From an uncultured Eubacteriales bacterium (lineage in GTDB: Bacteria; Bacillota; Clostridia; Christensenellales; Aristaeellaceae): a stretch of 5,308 nucleotides of DNA. Made by a program: the position numbers and the translations under genes. Under the pieces are notes generated by a model. The model was not told the origin of the DNA. It made no database searches and was given only the letters and a program-made list of their open reading frames with translations. Shown here piece by piece: positions 1 through 5,053 of the stretch; within the stretch, counting starts at the first letter, position 1, and each line of letters opens with the position of its first letter. The DNA lies in NCBI GenBank assembly GCA_900542395.1, contig UQNM01000111.1, positions 1 to 5,308 on the forward strand. The letters run 5' to 3'.

Positions 1-51
1 TCGCGACATCCACCTTGGCAAGGTGGCACTCTACCACTGAGCTACTACCGC
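1..51 (-). tRNA. tRNA-Gly (anticodon GCC), 3' part cut off by the window edge
   Basis: Read on the minus strand, the gene begins GCGGTAGTAGCTCAG with a normal D-arm. It continues through an anticodon stem-loop whose seven-base loop TTGCCAA gives anticodon GCC, which decodes GGC/GGU glycine codons. The sequence stops at the start of the T-arm, so the T-loop, 3' acceptor strand and any encoded CCA lie outside the window. It is the last visible gene of the tRNA operon and starts 4 bases after tRNA-Leu. Confidence 0.93.
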
Positions 52-55
52 ATAA

Positions 56-138
56 TGGTGCGGGTGAAGAGACTCGAACTCATACGCCTTGGGCAACAGA
101 TCCTAAATCTGCCGCGTCTGCCATTCCGCCACACCCGC
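56..138 (-). tRNA. tRNA-Leu (anticodon UAG)
   Basis: This is a class II tRNA of 83 nt with a long variable arm (a short TGCC/GGCG-type stem). The acceptor strands GCGGGTG and CACCCGC pair fully. The anticodon loop TTTAGGA gives UAG, reading CUN leucine codons. The discriminator is A and the CCA end is encoded. It lies 11 bases after tRNA-Lys and 4 bases before tRNA-Gly in the same transcript. Confidence 0.96.
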
Positions 139-149
139 ACACCCCAAAA

Positions 150-225
150 TGGTGACCCATTGGGGATTCGAACCCCAGGCACCCTGATTAAAAGTCAGGT
201 GCTCTACCAGCTGAGCTAATGGATC
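150..225 (-). tRNA. tRNA-Lys (anticodon UUU)
   Basis: A 76-nt cloverleaf with acceptor strands GATCCAT and ATGGGTC (one G-U wobble), D-arm GCTCAGCTGG..AGAGC, anticodon loop CTTTTAA giving UUU, a GGTTCGAATCC T-arm and encoded CCA. It decodes AAA/AAG lysine codons. Only 3 bases separate it from tRNA-Gln, so processing of a common precursor is expected. Confidence 0.96.
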
Positions 226-228
226 AAA

Positions 229-304
229 TGGCTGGGGTGGCAGGATTCGAACCTTGCGAATGCGGGAGTCAAAGTCCCGTGCCTTACCGCTTGGCGACAC
301 CCCA
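229..304 (-). tRNA. tRNA-Gln (anticodon UUG)
   Basis: A 76-nt cloverleaf whose acceptor strands TGGGGTG and CACCCCA pair, beginning with the U typical of bacterial tRNA-Gln. The anticodon loop CTTTGAC gives UUG, reading CAA/CAG. The discriminator is G, with encoded CCA. A 28-base spacer, the longest in the operon, separates it from the upstream tRNA-His. Confidence 0.96.
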
Positions 305-332
305 ACGTCCCTGCATGAACAGCAGAAAAAAG

Positions 333-410
333 TGGGGTGAGTAGTGGGGCTCGAACCCACGACCTCCAGGGCCACAACCTGGCACTCTAACCAACTGAGC
401 TATACCCACC
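333..410 (-). tRNA. tRNA-His (anticodon GUG)
   Basis: Acceptor strands GTGGGTA and TACTCAC pair, and the anticodon loop TTGTGGC gives GUG. The base at position 410 supplies the extra 5' G (G-1) opposite discriminator C73. This pair is the identity element of bacterial histidyl-tRNAs and explains why the gene is one base longer than usual. CCA is encoded. It follows tRNA-Arg after 4 bases. Confidence 0.96.
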
Positions 411-414
411 ACGA

Positions 415-491
415 TGGCGCGCCTGGAGGGATTCGAACCCACGGCCCACGGCTTAGAAGGCCGTTGCTCTATCCGACTGAGCTACAGGCGC
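415..491 (-). tRNA. tRNA-Arg (anticodon UCU)
   Basis: The first gene of the tRNA operon, 77 nt long. Acceptor strands GCGCCTG and CAGGCGC pair perfectly. The anticodon loop CTTCTAA gives UCU, which reads the AGA/AGG arginine codons. The T-arm is GTGGGTTCGAATCCC-like, the discriminator is G and CCA is encoded. Its 5' end lies about 40 nt downstream of the predicted transcription start. Confidence 0.96.
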
Positions 492-539
492 AGGCTTCGC
501 TGTCCTCTGACGCTGCGGCGTTCCCGCTGACGAGAACTA

Positions 540-568
540 ATTATACAGATTCGAATCGCTTTTGTCAA
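540..568 (-). promoter_or_regulatory. Consensus sigma-A promoter of the tRNA operon
   Basis: On the minus strand TTGACA (563-568) is followed by exactly 17 bases and TATAAT (540-545), a perfect housekeeping promoter. The start of transcription should fall near 532-534, leaving a leader of about 40 nt before tRNA-Arg. That leader can form a small ACGC/GCGT hairpin. All six visible tRNA genes lie downstream in the same direction with no terminator between them, so this is probably their common promoter. Confidence 0.9.
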
Positions 569-613
569 TAGGTTTTTTGACATTTTTTGAATTTTTGTGA
601 AACTTATGAATCG

Positions 614-663
614 CCGGATTGAGCGCGGCGTGTTCAAACGTTCCCCTTCCGCGCTCAATCCGG
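614..663. repeat. Perfect 15-bp inverted repeat with a 20-base spacer
   Basis: The arms at 614-628 (ccggattgagcgcgg) and 649-663 (ccgcgctcaatccgg) are exact reverse complements around a 20-base loop. The element sits between the 3' end of the metallophosphoesterase gene and the tRNA promoter. Read on either strand it is not followed by a T-run: the minus-strand run of six Ts lies before the hairpin, not after it. It could still act as a terminator or 3'-end stabiliser for the upstream operon, or be a protein-binding site. Its role is unknown and no second copy is seen here. Confidence 0.7.
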
Positions 664-734
664 GTTAAAAAAGCGCCAAATGATCCTTGTCTGAAAAGGA
701 AAACGGGCATTTGCATAGCATATAGACGGAATTC

Positions 735-1214
735 TTAAAGGACGTCTTCAACGCGGATTTTGTCTTTATCCAGCAGCAGAAGGCTGGCGCGCGCCGCGCC
801 TCCTCTGCACCGATTCCCCGCCGATCCGGGGTTGAGCAGCATCACGCCGTAGGCATATTCGCACAGCGGCTCATGCGTATGGCCGAAAAGCGCAAGATCG
901 GCGCCATGATCCTTTGCACGAAACGCGAGCGTCATCAGGTTTGGAACCAGATGTCCGTGTTCCATCCAGATTTTGTGGCCGCCCAATTCGATCAAGAGCT
1001 GATCCGGCAGCATGGAGGCCAAATCGTTGTTGCCCCTTACGGCATACAAAACAGGCTGATGCGGCATTTCTTCCAGCTTTTCCCTTAAAAACATCGCGTC
1101 GGATGAAATGTCGCCCAGAAAACAGGCCGCGTCAACGTGCTCCATTTTTTCGAGCAGTCTTTCCAGCGCGTCGCGATCCCCGTGGCTGTCGGAAAATACG
1201 CCGATGCGGGTCAT
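735..1214 (-). CDS. YfcE/MJ0936-family metallophosphoesterase (YsnB-like)
   Basis: A small calcineurin-like phosphoesterase of 159 residues, the usual length for the YfcE/MJ0936 family of cytoplasmic two-metal phosphodiesterases. The metal-binding blocks are all present in order: FSDSHG (D9, H11), LGDISSD (G34-D35), VRGNND (N62, N63, D64), MEHGH (H86) and FGHTHEP (G111-H114). They are followed by the family's LNPGS at 127-131. No signal peptide or membrane segment is seen. The ATG at 1214 overlaps the rdgB stop as ATGA, and a GGAGG at 1222-1226 lies 7 bases upstream, so translation is probably coupled to rdgB. A longer open frame reaching to 1322 is rejected because it lies inside rdgB and lacks the family N-terminus. 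The physiological substrate cannot be told from sequence; members cleave bis-pNPP-type diesters in vitro. Confidence 0.93.
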   Translation of the reverse strand: MTRIGVFSDSHGDRDALERLLEKMEHVDAACFLGDISSDAMFLREKLEEMPHQPVLYAVRGNNDLASMLPDQLLIELGGHKIWMEHGHLVPNLMTLAFRAKDHGADLALFGHTHEPLCEYAYGVMLLNPGSAGNRCRGGAARASLLLLDKDKIRVEDVL

Positions 1215-1807
1215 TGTTCCGCCTCCAATGCATGCAATACGGCTTCGATTCCGCGTTTTCTGTGGCTGATTGCGTTTTTGACTTCCGGCGAAATCTCCGC
1301 AAAGGCCTCCCCCGTTTCGCACAAAAACAACGGGTCATAGCCGAAACCGCCGTTTCCTCTGCCCTCCGTCAGAATCTCGCCCTCGCATGTGCCGCGGCAC
1401 ACGATGGGCGCGTGGCCGGGGCGAACCAGCGCAATCGCGGCGACATATCGCGCTTTTCTCGGCGCAGGAATGCCTTCCAGATTGCGCAGCAGCAGCGCGT
1501 TATTCGCGTCGTCGTCGCCGTGCCGGCCGCAGTATCGCGCGCTGTATACGCCGGGAGCGCCGCCCAGCGCATCGACCTCAAGCCCGCTGTCGTCGGCGAT
1601 GGCGGCGCAGCGGCAGGCGTTCATCACATAATTGGCCTTGATGAGCGCGTTTTCCTCGAAGGTCGTTCCGTTTTCCTCGATGTCTGCGTCAATACCCGCT
1701 TCGCGCATGGAAACGATGTCAAACCGCTCTCCCAGAATTTCGAGGAACTCGCGCAGTTTATTTGAGTTGTTGCTGGCGACAATCAGCCGCATTTTTGAAT
1801 GAGTCAT
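1211..1807 (-). CDS. rdgB: RdgB/HAM1-family XTP/dITP pyrophosphatase
   Basis: A 198-residue Ham1/RdgB nucleotide pyrophosphatase. The family hydrolyses XTP, dITP and ITP to the monophosphate plus pyrophosphate in the cytosol and so keeps deaminated purines out of DNA and RNA. Seen in order: the N-terminal phosphate-binding ASNNSNK (11-17), FEENALIKA (50-58), ADDSGLEVDAL with catalytic-type D73 (71-81), GAPGVYSARY (83-92), GFGYDPLF (154-161) and SHRKRG (181-186). Length and motifs are complete. The ATG at 1807 is chosen because AGGAG at 1818-1822 lies 10 bases upstream, whereas the internal ATG six codons in has no ribosome site. In Bacillus the homologue is ysnA, and the following gene here matches ysnB. 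A promoter candidate precedes it, so it appears to head a two-gene unit. Confidence 0.96.
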   Translation of the reverse strand: MTHSKMRLIVASNNSNKLREFLEILGERFDIVSMREAGIDADIEENGTTFEENALIKANYVMNACRCAAIADDSGLEVDALGGAPGVYSARYCGRHGDDDANNALLLRNLEGIPAPRKARYVAAIALVRPGHAPIVCRGTCEGEILTEGRGNGGFGYDPLFLCETGEAFAEISPEVKNAISHRKRGIEAVLHALEAEQ

Positions 1808-1846
1808 GGCATGTTCTCTCCTCGTGGAATATCCTGTATGTCAAAC

Positions 1847-1875
1847 AGTATAGCATAATCGAGCGGCAAAGAAAA
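1847..1875 (-). promoter_or_regulatory. Candidate extended -10 promoter for rdgB and the phosphoesterase gene
   Basis: On the minus strand TATACT (1847-1852) is preceded by TGC, giving an extended -10. The -35 region 17 bases further up reads TTTTCT (1870-1875), a poor match that overlaps the T-run of the gerM terminator. Transcription would start near 1840, about 33 nt before the rdgB ATG. The position between a terminator and a start codon supports it; the weak -35 lowers confidence. Confidence 0.5.
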
Positions 1876-1904
1876 GAGCCGAAACGCCCGATGCGCCCGG
1901 CTCT
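1867..1904 (-). terminator. Intrinsic terminator after gerM
   Basis: On the minus strand AGAGCCG (1898-1904) pairs with CGGCTCT (1875-1881). The loop can hold a further GCGC/GCGT stem with a G-U pair around ATCGG. The hairpin is followed directly by TTTTCTTT. It begins 5 bases after the gerM stop codon and would separate gerM transcripts from rdgB, with some read-through possible because the T-run is interrupted by a C. Confidence 0.72.
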
Positions 1905-1908
1905 GCGC

Positions 1909-2955
1909 CTATTCAATCATCATCACTTCGGGATAGCTGCTTTCAACCTCGCTTGCGATATTGGCGAACGTCGGCACATCTGTGACAGGCAACTGATAGG
2001 GTTTTCCATCCACCAGAATTTTGACCTTTTTAATGCCGGGATATCGCGTGCAGGTCATCATCAGGGCGCGCATGGCCTGTATACCGCCGTCGCTCTGTTC
2101 GGCAATCTTGGTGAAATCGCCGCTGAAATTGATGGTGACCGTGCCATCGCTGACGTCGATGCCCAAAAGCTGAACGCTCTGCTCAAGCGGCGTTTCAAGT
2201 CCGCTGTCCGCCTTGGGTCCACGCAGAAATTCAAAAACAGCGGTAGCCACGTCATCGGAACCGTATATCGTTCTGGAAACGGGCACGAGCAATCGCCCGT
2301 TCTGCGTCGGGAAGAAGACTTGAATTTCGTCGCTGTCCGCAAACGTTTCCTGACTGACCGCTTCCCGGTTCAGGCCGACGCGCGTATAAGAGCCGCCGAT
2401 GTTCGTTCCGTGTGTGAGCGTTCCGCGGTTTTGACCATCGACGAGGAAATGAACGTCCTTTACGGTGTCAAACTCCGTGAGCGCCCAGACGATGGCGGTG
2501 CGCATATTTTCCTCCTGCTGCTTATCCTGCGCGTTCAGAACCTGCGCGCTCATGTCTACGCGGGCGTGTCCGCCGGAAATATCGAGGTCAAACGTCGTCC
2601 CTTCCGGCACGACGGGGACAAGTCCCAGCCGCGCTGCGTCCATGTCGTTTCTCGGATTCTGCACCATCAGCTCCAGCGTGGCCTTCGCGATGCCATCCTG
2701 GCGCATGATGCTGCGCTGCACGGGCACCAGATAGCCATCTCCGTCCTCATAATAGACAACGGTTTCTCGGGTATCCGCTGTCTGTGCGCTTGAAACGCTG
2801 ATTTCTCCCTGCGGAATATCCTCCAGCGGTTCTTCGTATGGTTCGCCGTTTGTGCCGCCGCGTTTGAGCGAAAGCAGCAGCACCAGCGCCGCCGAGCATA
2901 CGATCAGCGTGCGCTCGATTGTTTCGCGCCGAATCCTGATTTTCGGCCATTTCAC
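1909..2955 (-). CDS. gerM: GerM-like sporulation protein with two GerMN domains and an N-terminal membrane anchor
   Basis: A 348-residue protein, close in length to Bacillus GerM. A basic N-terminus (residues 1-15) precedes one hydrophobic stretch (about 17-30), then a charged linker to about 64. Two tandem GerMN repeats follow. Repeat one (about 65-185) has YLVPVQRSI and ends near FLVDGQ. Repeat two (about 210-325) has LLVPVSRTI and ends near ILVDGK. In B. subtilis GerM is a lipoprotein needed in sporulation and germination, supporting the SpoIIIAH-SpoIIQ channel between mother cell and forespore. Here no proper lipobox is visible (LIVC at 17-20 lacks a small residue before Cys and sits at the start of the hydrophobic run), so a signal anchor with the domains outside the membrane is inferred. 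The start is GTG at 2955, 9 bases after AAGGAG. A terminator follows. Domain identity is firm; the sporulation role is by family. Confidence 0.88.
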   Translation of the reverse strand: MKWPKIRIRRETIERTLIVCSAALVLLLSLKRGGTNGEPYEEPLEDIPQGEISVSSAQTADTRETVVYYEDGDGYLVPVQRSIMRQDGIAKATLELMVQNPRNDMDAARLGLVPVVPEGTTFDLDISGGHARVDMSAQVLNAQDKQQEENMRTAIVWALTEFDTVKDVHFLVDGQNRGTLTHGTNIGGSYTRVGLNREAVSQETFADSDEIQVFFPTQNGRLLVPVSRTIYGSDDVATAVFEFLRGPKADSGLETPLEQSVQLLGIDVSDGTVTINFSGDFTKIAEQSDGGIQAMRALMMTCTRYPGIKKVKILVDGKPYQLPVTDVPTFANIASEVESSYPEVMMIE

Positions 2956-2964
2956 AAGCCATCA

Positions 2965-2970
2965 CTCCTT
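2965..2970 (-). promoter_or_regulatory. Ribosome binding site deciding the GTG start of gerM
   Basis: AAGGAG on the minus strand lies 9 bases before GTG at 2955. A nearby ATG at 2962 is in another frame and leads to a short unrelated peptide, so the ribosome site together with the basic-then-hydrophobic N-terminus decides the GTG start. Confidence 0.75.
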
Positions 2971-3033
2971 GCCGGTTGATTTCCGCCCCAGTTTATGACT
3001 CGTTCTGCGCGCACATGCCTGCCCTTCCCCTCT

Positions 3034-3061
3034 TTGCTTCGCGGGCAAAAGATGGTATAAT
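3034..3061 (+). promoter_or_regulatory. Extended -10 promoter of rqcH
   Basis: TATAAT at 3056-3061 is preceded by TGG (extended -10), and TTGCTT at 3034-3039 forms a half-matching -35 with a 16-base spacer. Transcription should start near 3068 and give a leader of about 165 nt before rqcH. The -10 is embedded in the palindrome ggtataatacc (3054-3064), so the opposite strand also reads TATTAT toward gerM. Confidence 0.7.
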
Positions 3062-3102
3062 ACCGATTGGGCAGACTCGTCGGGCGTGGCTGGGCTGCGC
3101 AC

Positions 3103-3154
3103 GGGCGGCGAGCGTGACCGTTGCGGTATGCGAACGAGCCTTGGCGCGCCGCCC
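3103..3154 (+). other. GC-rich stem-loop in the rqcH 5' leader
   Basis: Arms gggcggcg (3103-3110) and cgccgccc (3147-3154) are perfect complements of eight G-C pairs. Inside, accg-ttg-cggt (3117-3127) forms a second hairpin that extends through gcgt/atgc (3112-3115 and 3128-3131). The outer stem is followed by TTTCTC, a weak T-run. This resembles an attenuator or a structured leader, but it matches no riboswitch or T-box consensus that I recognise. In DNA this GC-rich, part of the structure could arise by chance. Confidence 0.45.
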
Positions 3155-3215
3155 TTTCTCACGGTGCATCCTATGTATCGGCTTGGCCGGTCATGCCAAA
3201 GACATATCCCTCGCC

Positions 3216-3223
3216 AAAGGAGG
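3216..3223 (+). promoter_or_regulatory. Strong ribosome binding site deciding the rqcH start
   Basis: AAAGGAGG lies 10 bases before the ATG at 3234. The second in-frame ATG at 3240 would be 16 bases away, too far. The site also excludes the much longer open frame that runs back to 2976. Its GAGG (3220-3223) can pair with CCTC (3209-3212) over a 7-base loop, which might moderate initiation. Confidence 0.85.
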
Positions 3224-3233
3224 ACTCTCTTTT

Positions 3234-4979
3234 ATGCCAATGGACGGCGTTATGCTGGGATTTGTTGCCCGGCAATTAGATACGGTGCTTCGGGATGGCC
3301 GCGTGGATCGCGTGATTCAGCCGGAGAAAGACGAAATTCATTTGATGATTCGCGCGCAGGGGGTCAACCATCGCCTTGTGCTCAGCGCGGCGGCCAGCGC
3401 GGCGCGCGTGCACCTGAGCGAGCACGCGAAAACAGGGCCGATGGAGCCGCCGATGTTTTGCATGCTGCTTCGGAAATATCTCTGCGGCGGCCGTGTGCTG
3501 GCGGTGCGCCGCATTGCGGGCGACCGTATCCTGGAAATCGACATCAGCAACCTGAGCGAGCTGGGGGATCCCGTGACGCGGACGATGGTTGTAGAGATCA
3601 TGGGCAGGCATTCCAACATCATTTTGCGCGCAGCGGATGGGCGCATTGTCGATGCGGTGCGGCACGTCGGGCAGGATATTTCTCGGGTACGTCAGGTTCT
3701 GCCGGGTCTGACCTACGCCTATCCGCCCGCACAGGGAAAGCTGAACCCCGAAACGGCGACAGCAGAGGAAATCGCATTGCGGCTTGCGCAGGAGGGCGGC
3801 AAGCTGGAAAAGGCCATCGGCGCATGCGTCGCCGGTTTTTCGCCGCAGGCCGCCCGTGAGGCGGCTGCCCGAATCGGCATGAACGGATCGTCGCTGGTCA
3901 GCGAAATCGACGTTCAGGCGGCCGCAGACGCGCTGCACAGCTATCTGCGGGAGATGCCCTCGCTTTCGCCCTGCGTGGTAACGCTGGATGATGCGGGTAC
4001 GCCGACGGACGTATTTCCCTTCCCGCAGGTGCATCTGCCGACGGCGCAAACGGCGCAGTACGCTGATCCGAGCGGCGCGCTGGATGCGTATTTCTATGAG
4101 CGGGATCGACGGGATCGGCTGAATCAGCGGAGCGCCAGCCTTGCGCACGCCCTTAAAAACCATATTGAGCGATGTGAAAAAAAGATCGCCATTCAGAATG
4201 AAGCGCTGGAAGGTGCGGCGCGCATGGAAGAATATCGGCAAAACGGCGAGCTGCTTCAGGCCAATCTGTATCGGCTTCAAAAGGGCGAACCGGTCGCTGT
4301 CGTGGAAAATTATTACAGCGAAAACTGCGAGCCGGTCTCCATCCCGATGGACGTCTCGCTCTCCCCTGCGCAAAACGCCCAGCGATATTTCAAGCTGTAT
4401 CAAAAGGCGCGCGGCGCGAGGACGCTTGCGGCAGAACAAAAGGAAAAAGCTGAGCAGGAACTCGAATATCTGGAGCAGATGGAGGATGATCTGCGCAAAT
4501 GCACGGATGCGCGCGGGCTGTCGGAACTGCGGGAGATGCTCGTCGCCTCCGGCCATGTGCGCCAGCCGTCTTCCCGCGTAAAGCCGAGAAAAGAAGCGCC
4601 GTCCCAGCCGATGAAATTCCGTTCCTGCGACGGCATTGAAATGGAAGTGGGCAAAAACGCGCTGCAAAACGAGCGCCTGACGATGGGCGCGCGCGGCAAC
4701 GAAACATGGCTGCACGCACAGAAGATGCCGGGTTCGCATGTGCTGATTCACACGGAGGGCGACGTGCCGGAGTCTACGCTGATGCAGGCGGCCATGCTCG
4801 CGGCGTATTATTCAAAAGGCGTTCGCAGCGCACAGGTGCCGATTGACGCGACGCTGCGCCGGTATATCAAAAAACCGGGTGGAACCCCCGCCGGTTTTGT
4901 CACCTACACCCACCAGAGAACACTGTATATCACCCCGAGCGAAGCGGAAATCAAGAAAATTGAGCTTCTGCGCGAATAG
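3234..4979 (+). CDS. rqcH: RqcH (NFACT family), ribosome-associated quality-control factor
   Basis: A 581-residue NFACT protein, the usual bacterial length, formerly annotated as fibronectin-binding protein FbpA/YloA. RqcH binds large ribosomal subunits blocked by peptidyl-tRNA and, with RqcP and tRNA-Ala, adds C-terminal alanine tails that mark the stalled chain for proteolysis. Domains: NFACT-N (about 1-175) with MDGVML, QPEKDEIHL, EPPMFCMLLRKYL (71-83) and EIMGRHSNIIL (121-131); a helical HhH-type region (about 180-270); a coiled-coil segment (about 286-423) rich in Glu, Lys, Arg and Gln; and C-terminal NFACT-R (about 460-581) with VGKNALQNERLT, ETWLHAQKMPGSHV and the closing YITPSEAEIKK. 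The D97-R98 pair required for tailing in B. subtilis is present at the same position, so the protein should be active. It is divergent from gerM and convergent with metK, and is apparently a single-gene transcript. Confidence 0.95.
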   Translation: MPMDGVMLGFVARQLDTVLRDGRVDRVIQPEKDEIHLMIRAQGVNHRLVLSAAASAARVHLSEHAKTGPMEPPMFCMLLRKYLCGGRVLAVRRIAGDRILEIDISNLSELGDPVTRTMVVEIMGRHSNIILRAADGRIVDAVRHVGQDISRVRQVLPGLTYAYPPAQGKLNPETATAEEIALRLAQEGGKLEKAIGACVAGFSPQAAREAAARIGMNGSSLVSEIDVQAAADALHSYLREMPSLSPCVVTLDDAGTPTDVFPFPQVHLPTAQTAQYADPSGALDAYFYERDRRDRLNQRSASLAHALKNHIERCEKKIAIQNEALEGAARMEEYRQNGELLQANLYRLQKGEPVAVVENYYSENCEPVSIPMDVSLSPAQNAQRYFKLYQKARGARTLAAEQKEKAEQELEYLEQMEDDLRKCTDARGLSELREMLVASGHVRQPSSRVKPRKEAPSQPMKFRSCDGIEMEVGKNALQNERLTMGARGNETWLHAQKMPGSHVLIHTEGDVPESTLMQAAMLAAYYSKGVRSAQVPIDATLRRYIKKPGGTPAGFVTYTHQRTLYITPSEAEIKKIELLRE

Positions 4980-4989
4980 ATTTTCGGAA

Positions 4990-5040
4990 AAGAAAAAGGG
5001 CGTTGCTGCCGATGCGAACCATCCGCAGCAATGCCTTTTT
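4990..5040. terminator. Bidirectional intrinsic terminator between rqcH and metK
   Basis: ggcgttgctgc (4999-5009) pairs with gcagcaatgcc (5025-5035) through eleven pairs including one G-U. A C/C mismatch and an inner gatg/catc stem around cgaac follow. The plus strand continues with TTTTT (5036-5040), serving rqcH, which stops at 4979. The minus strand continues with TTTTTCTTTT, serving metK, which stops at 5054. One hairpin therefore suits both convergent genes. Confidence 0.88.
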
Positions 5041-5053
5041 GCGTAAGGGAATA

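Noticed and set aside
103..571. Short open frames across the tRNA genes on both strands
   Set aside because: They only translate the tRNA sequences; repeated T-arm and D-arm bases create the apparent peptides.
735..1322. Longer start for the phosphoesterase gene, upstream of 1214
   Set aside because: The extra 36 residues lie inside rdgB and do not match the family, whose proteins begin just before the metal-binding DSH.
914..1765. A 283-codon plus-strand open frame opposite rdgB and the phosphoesterase gene
   Set aside because: It overlaps two genes with full motif sets on the other strand and its product is low-complexity Arg/Ala-rich.
1762..2793. A 343-codon plus-strand open frame opposite gerM
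   Set aside because: No domain is recognisable, and it runs across the rdgB start, its promoter region and the gerM terminator. The minus strand has clear GerMN repeats.
2962..3162. A 66-codon minus-strand open frame in the gerM-rqcH gap
   Set aside because: It has no convincing ribosome site, its Arg/Pro/Ser-rich product is typical of GC-rich noncoding DNA, and it would cross the promoter region.
2976..3233. In-frame upstream extension of rqcH by 86 codons
   Set aside because: The frame is open, but the rqcH promoter lies within it, the extra residues resemble no NFACT N-terminus, and AAAGGAGG sits correctly before the ATG at 3234, which begins the family-typical MPMDGV.
3068..3233. SRP RNA, RNase P RNA, tmRNA or T-box in the rqcH leader
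   Set aside because: The diagnostic conserved motifs of each (for example the SRP GGAAGGAAGC-type loop or the T-box GGTGG motif) are absent.
3276..4751. A 491-codon open frame antisense to rqcH
   Set aside because: It is long because the DNA is GC-rich and rqcH codons mirror into open frames. Its composition (rich in Arg, His, Leu) has no recognisable domain, and it lies wholly inside a well-supported gene.
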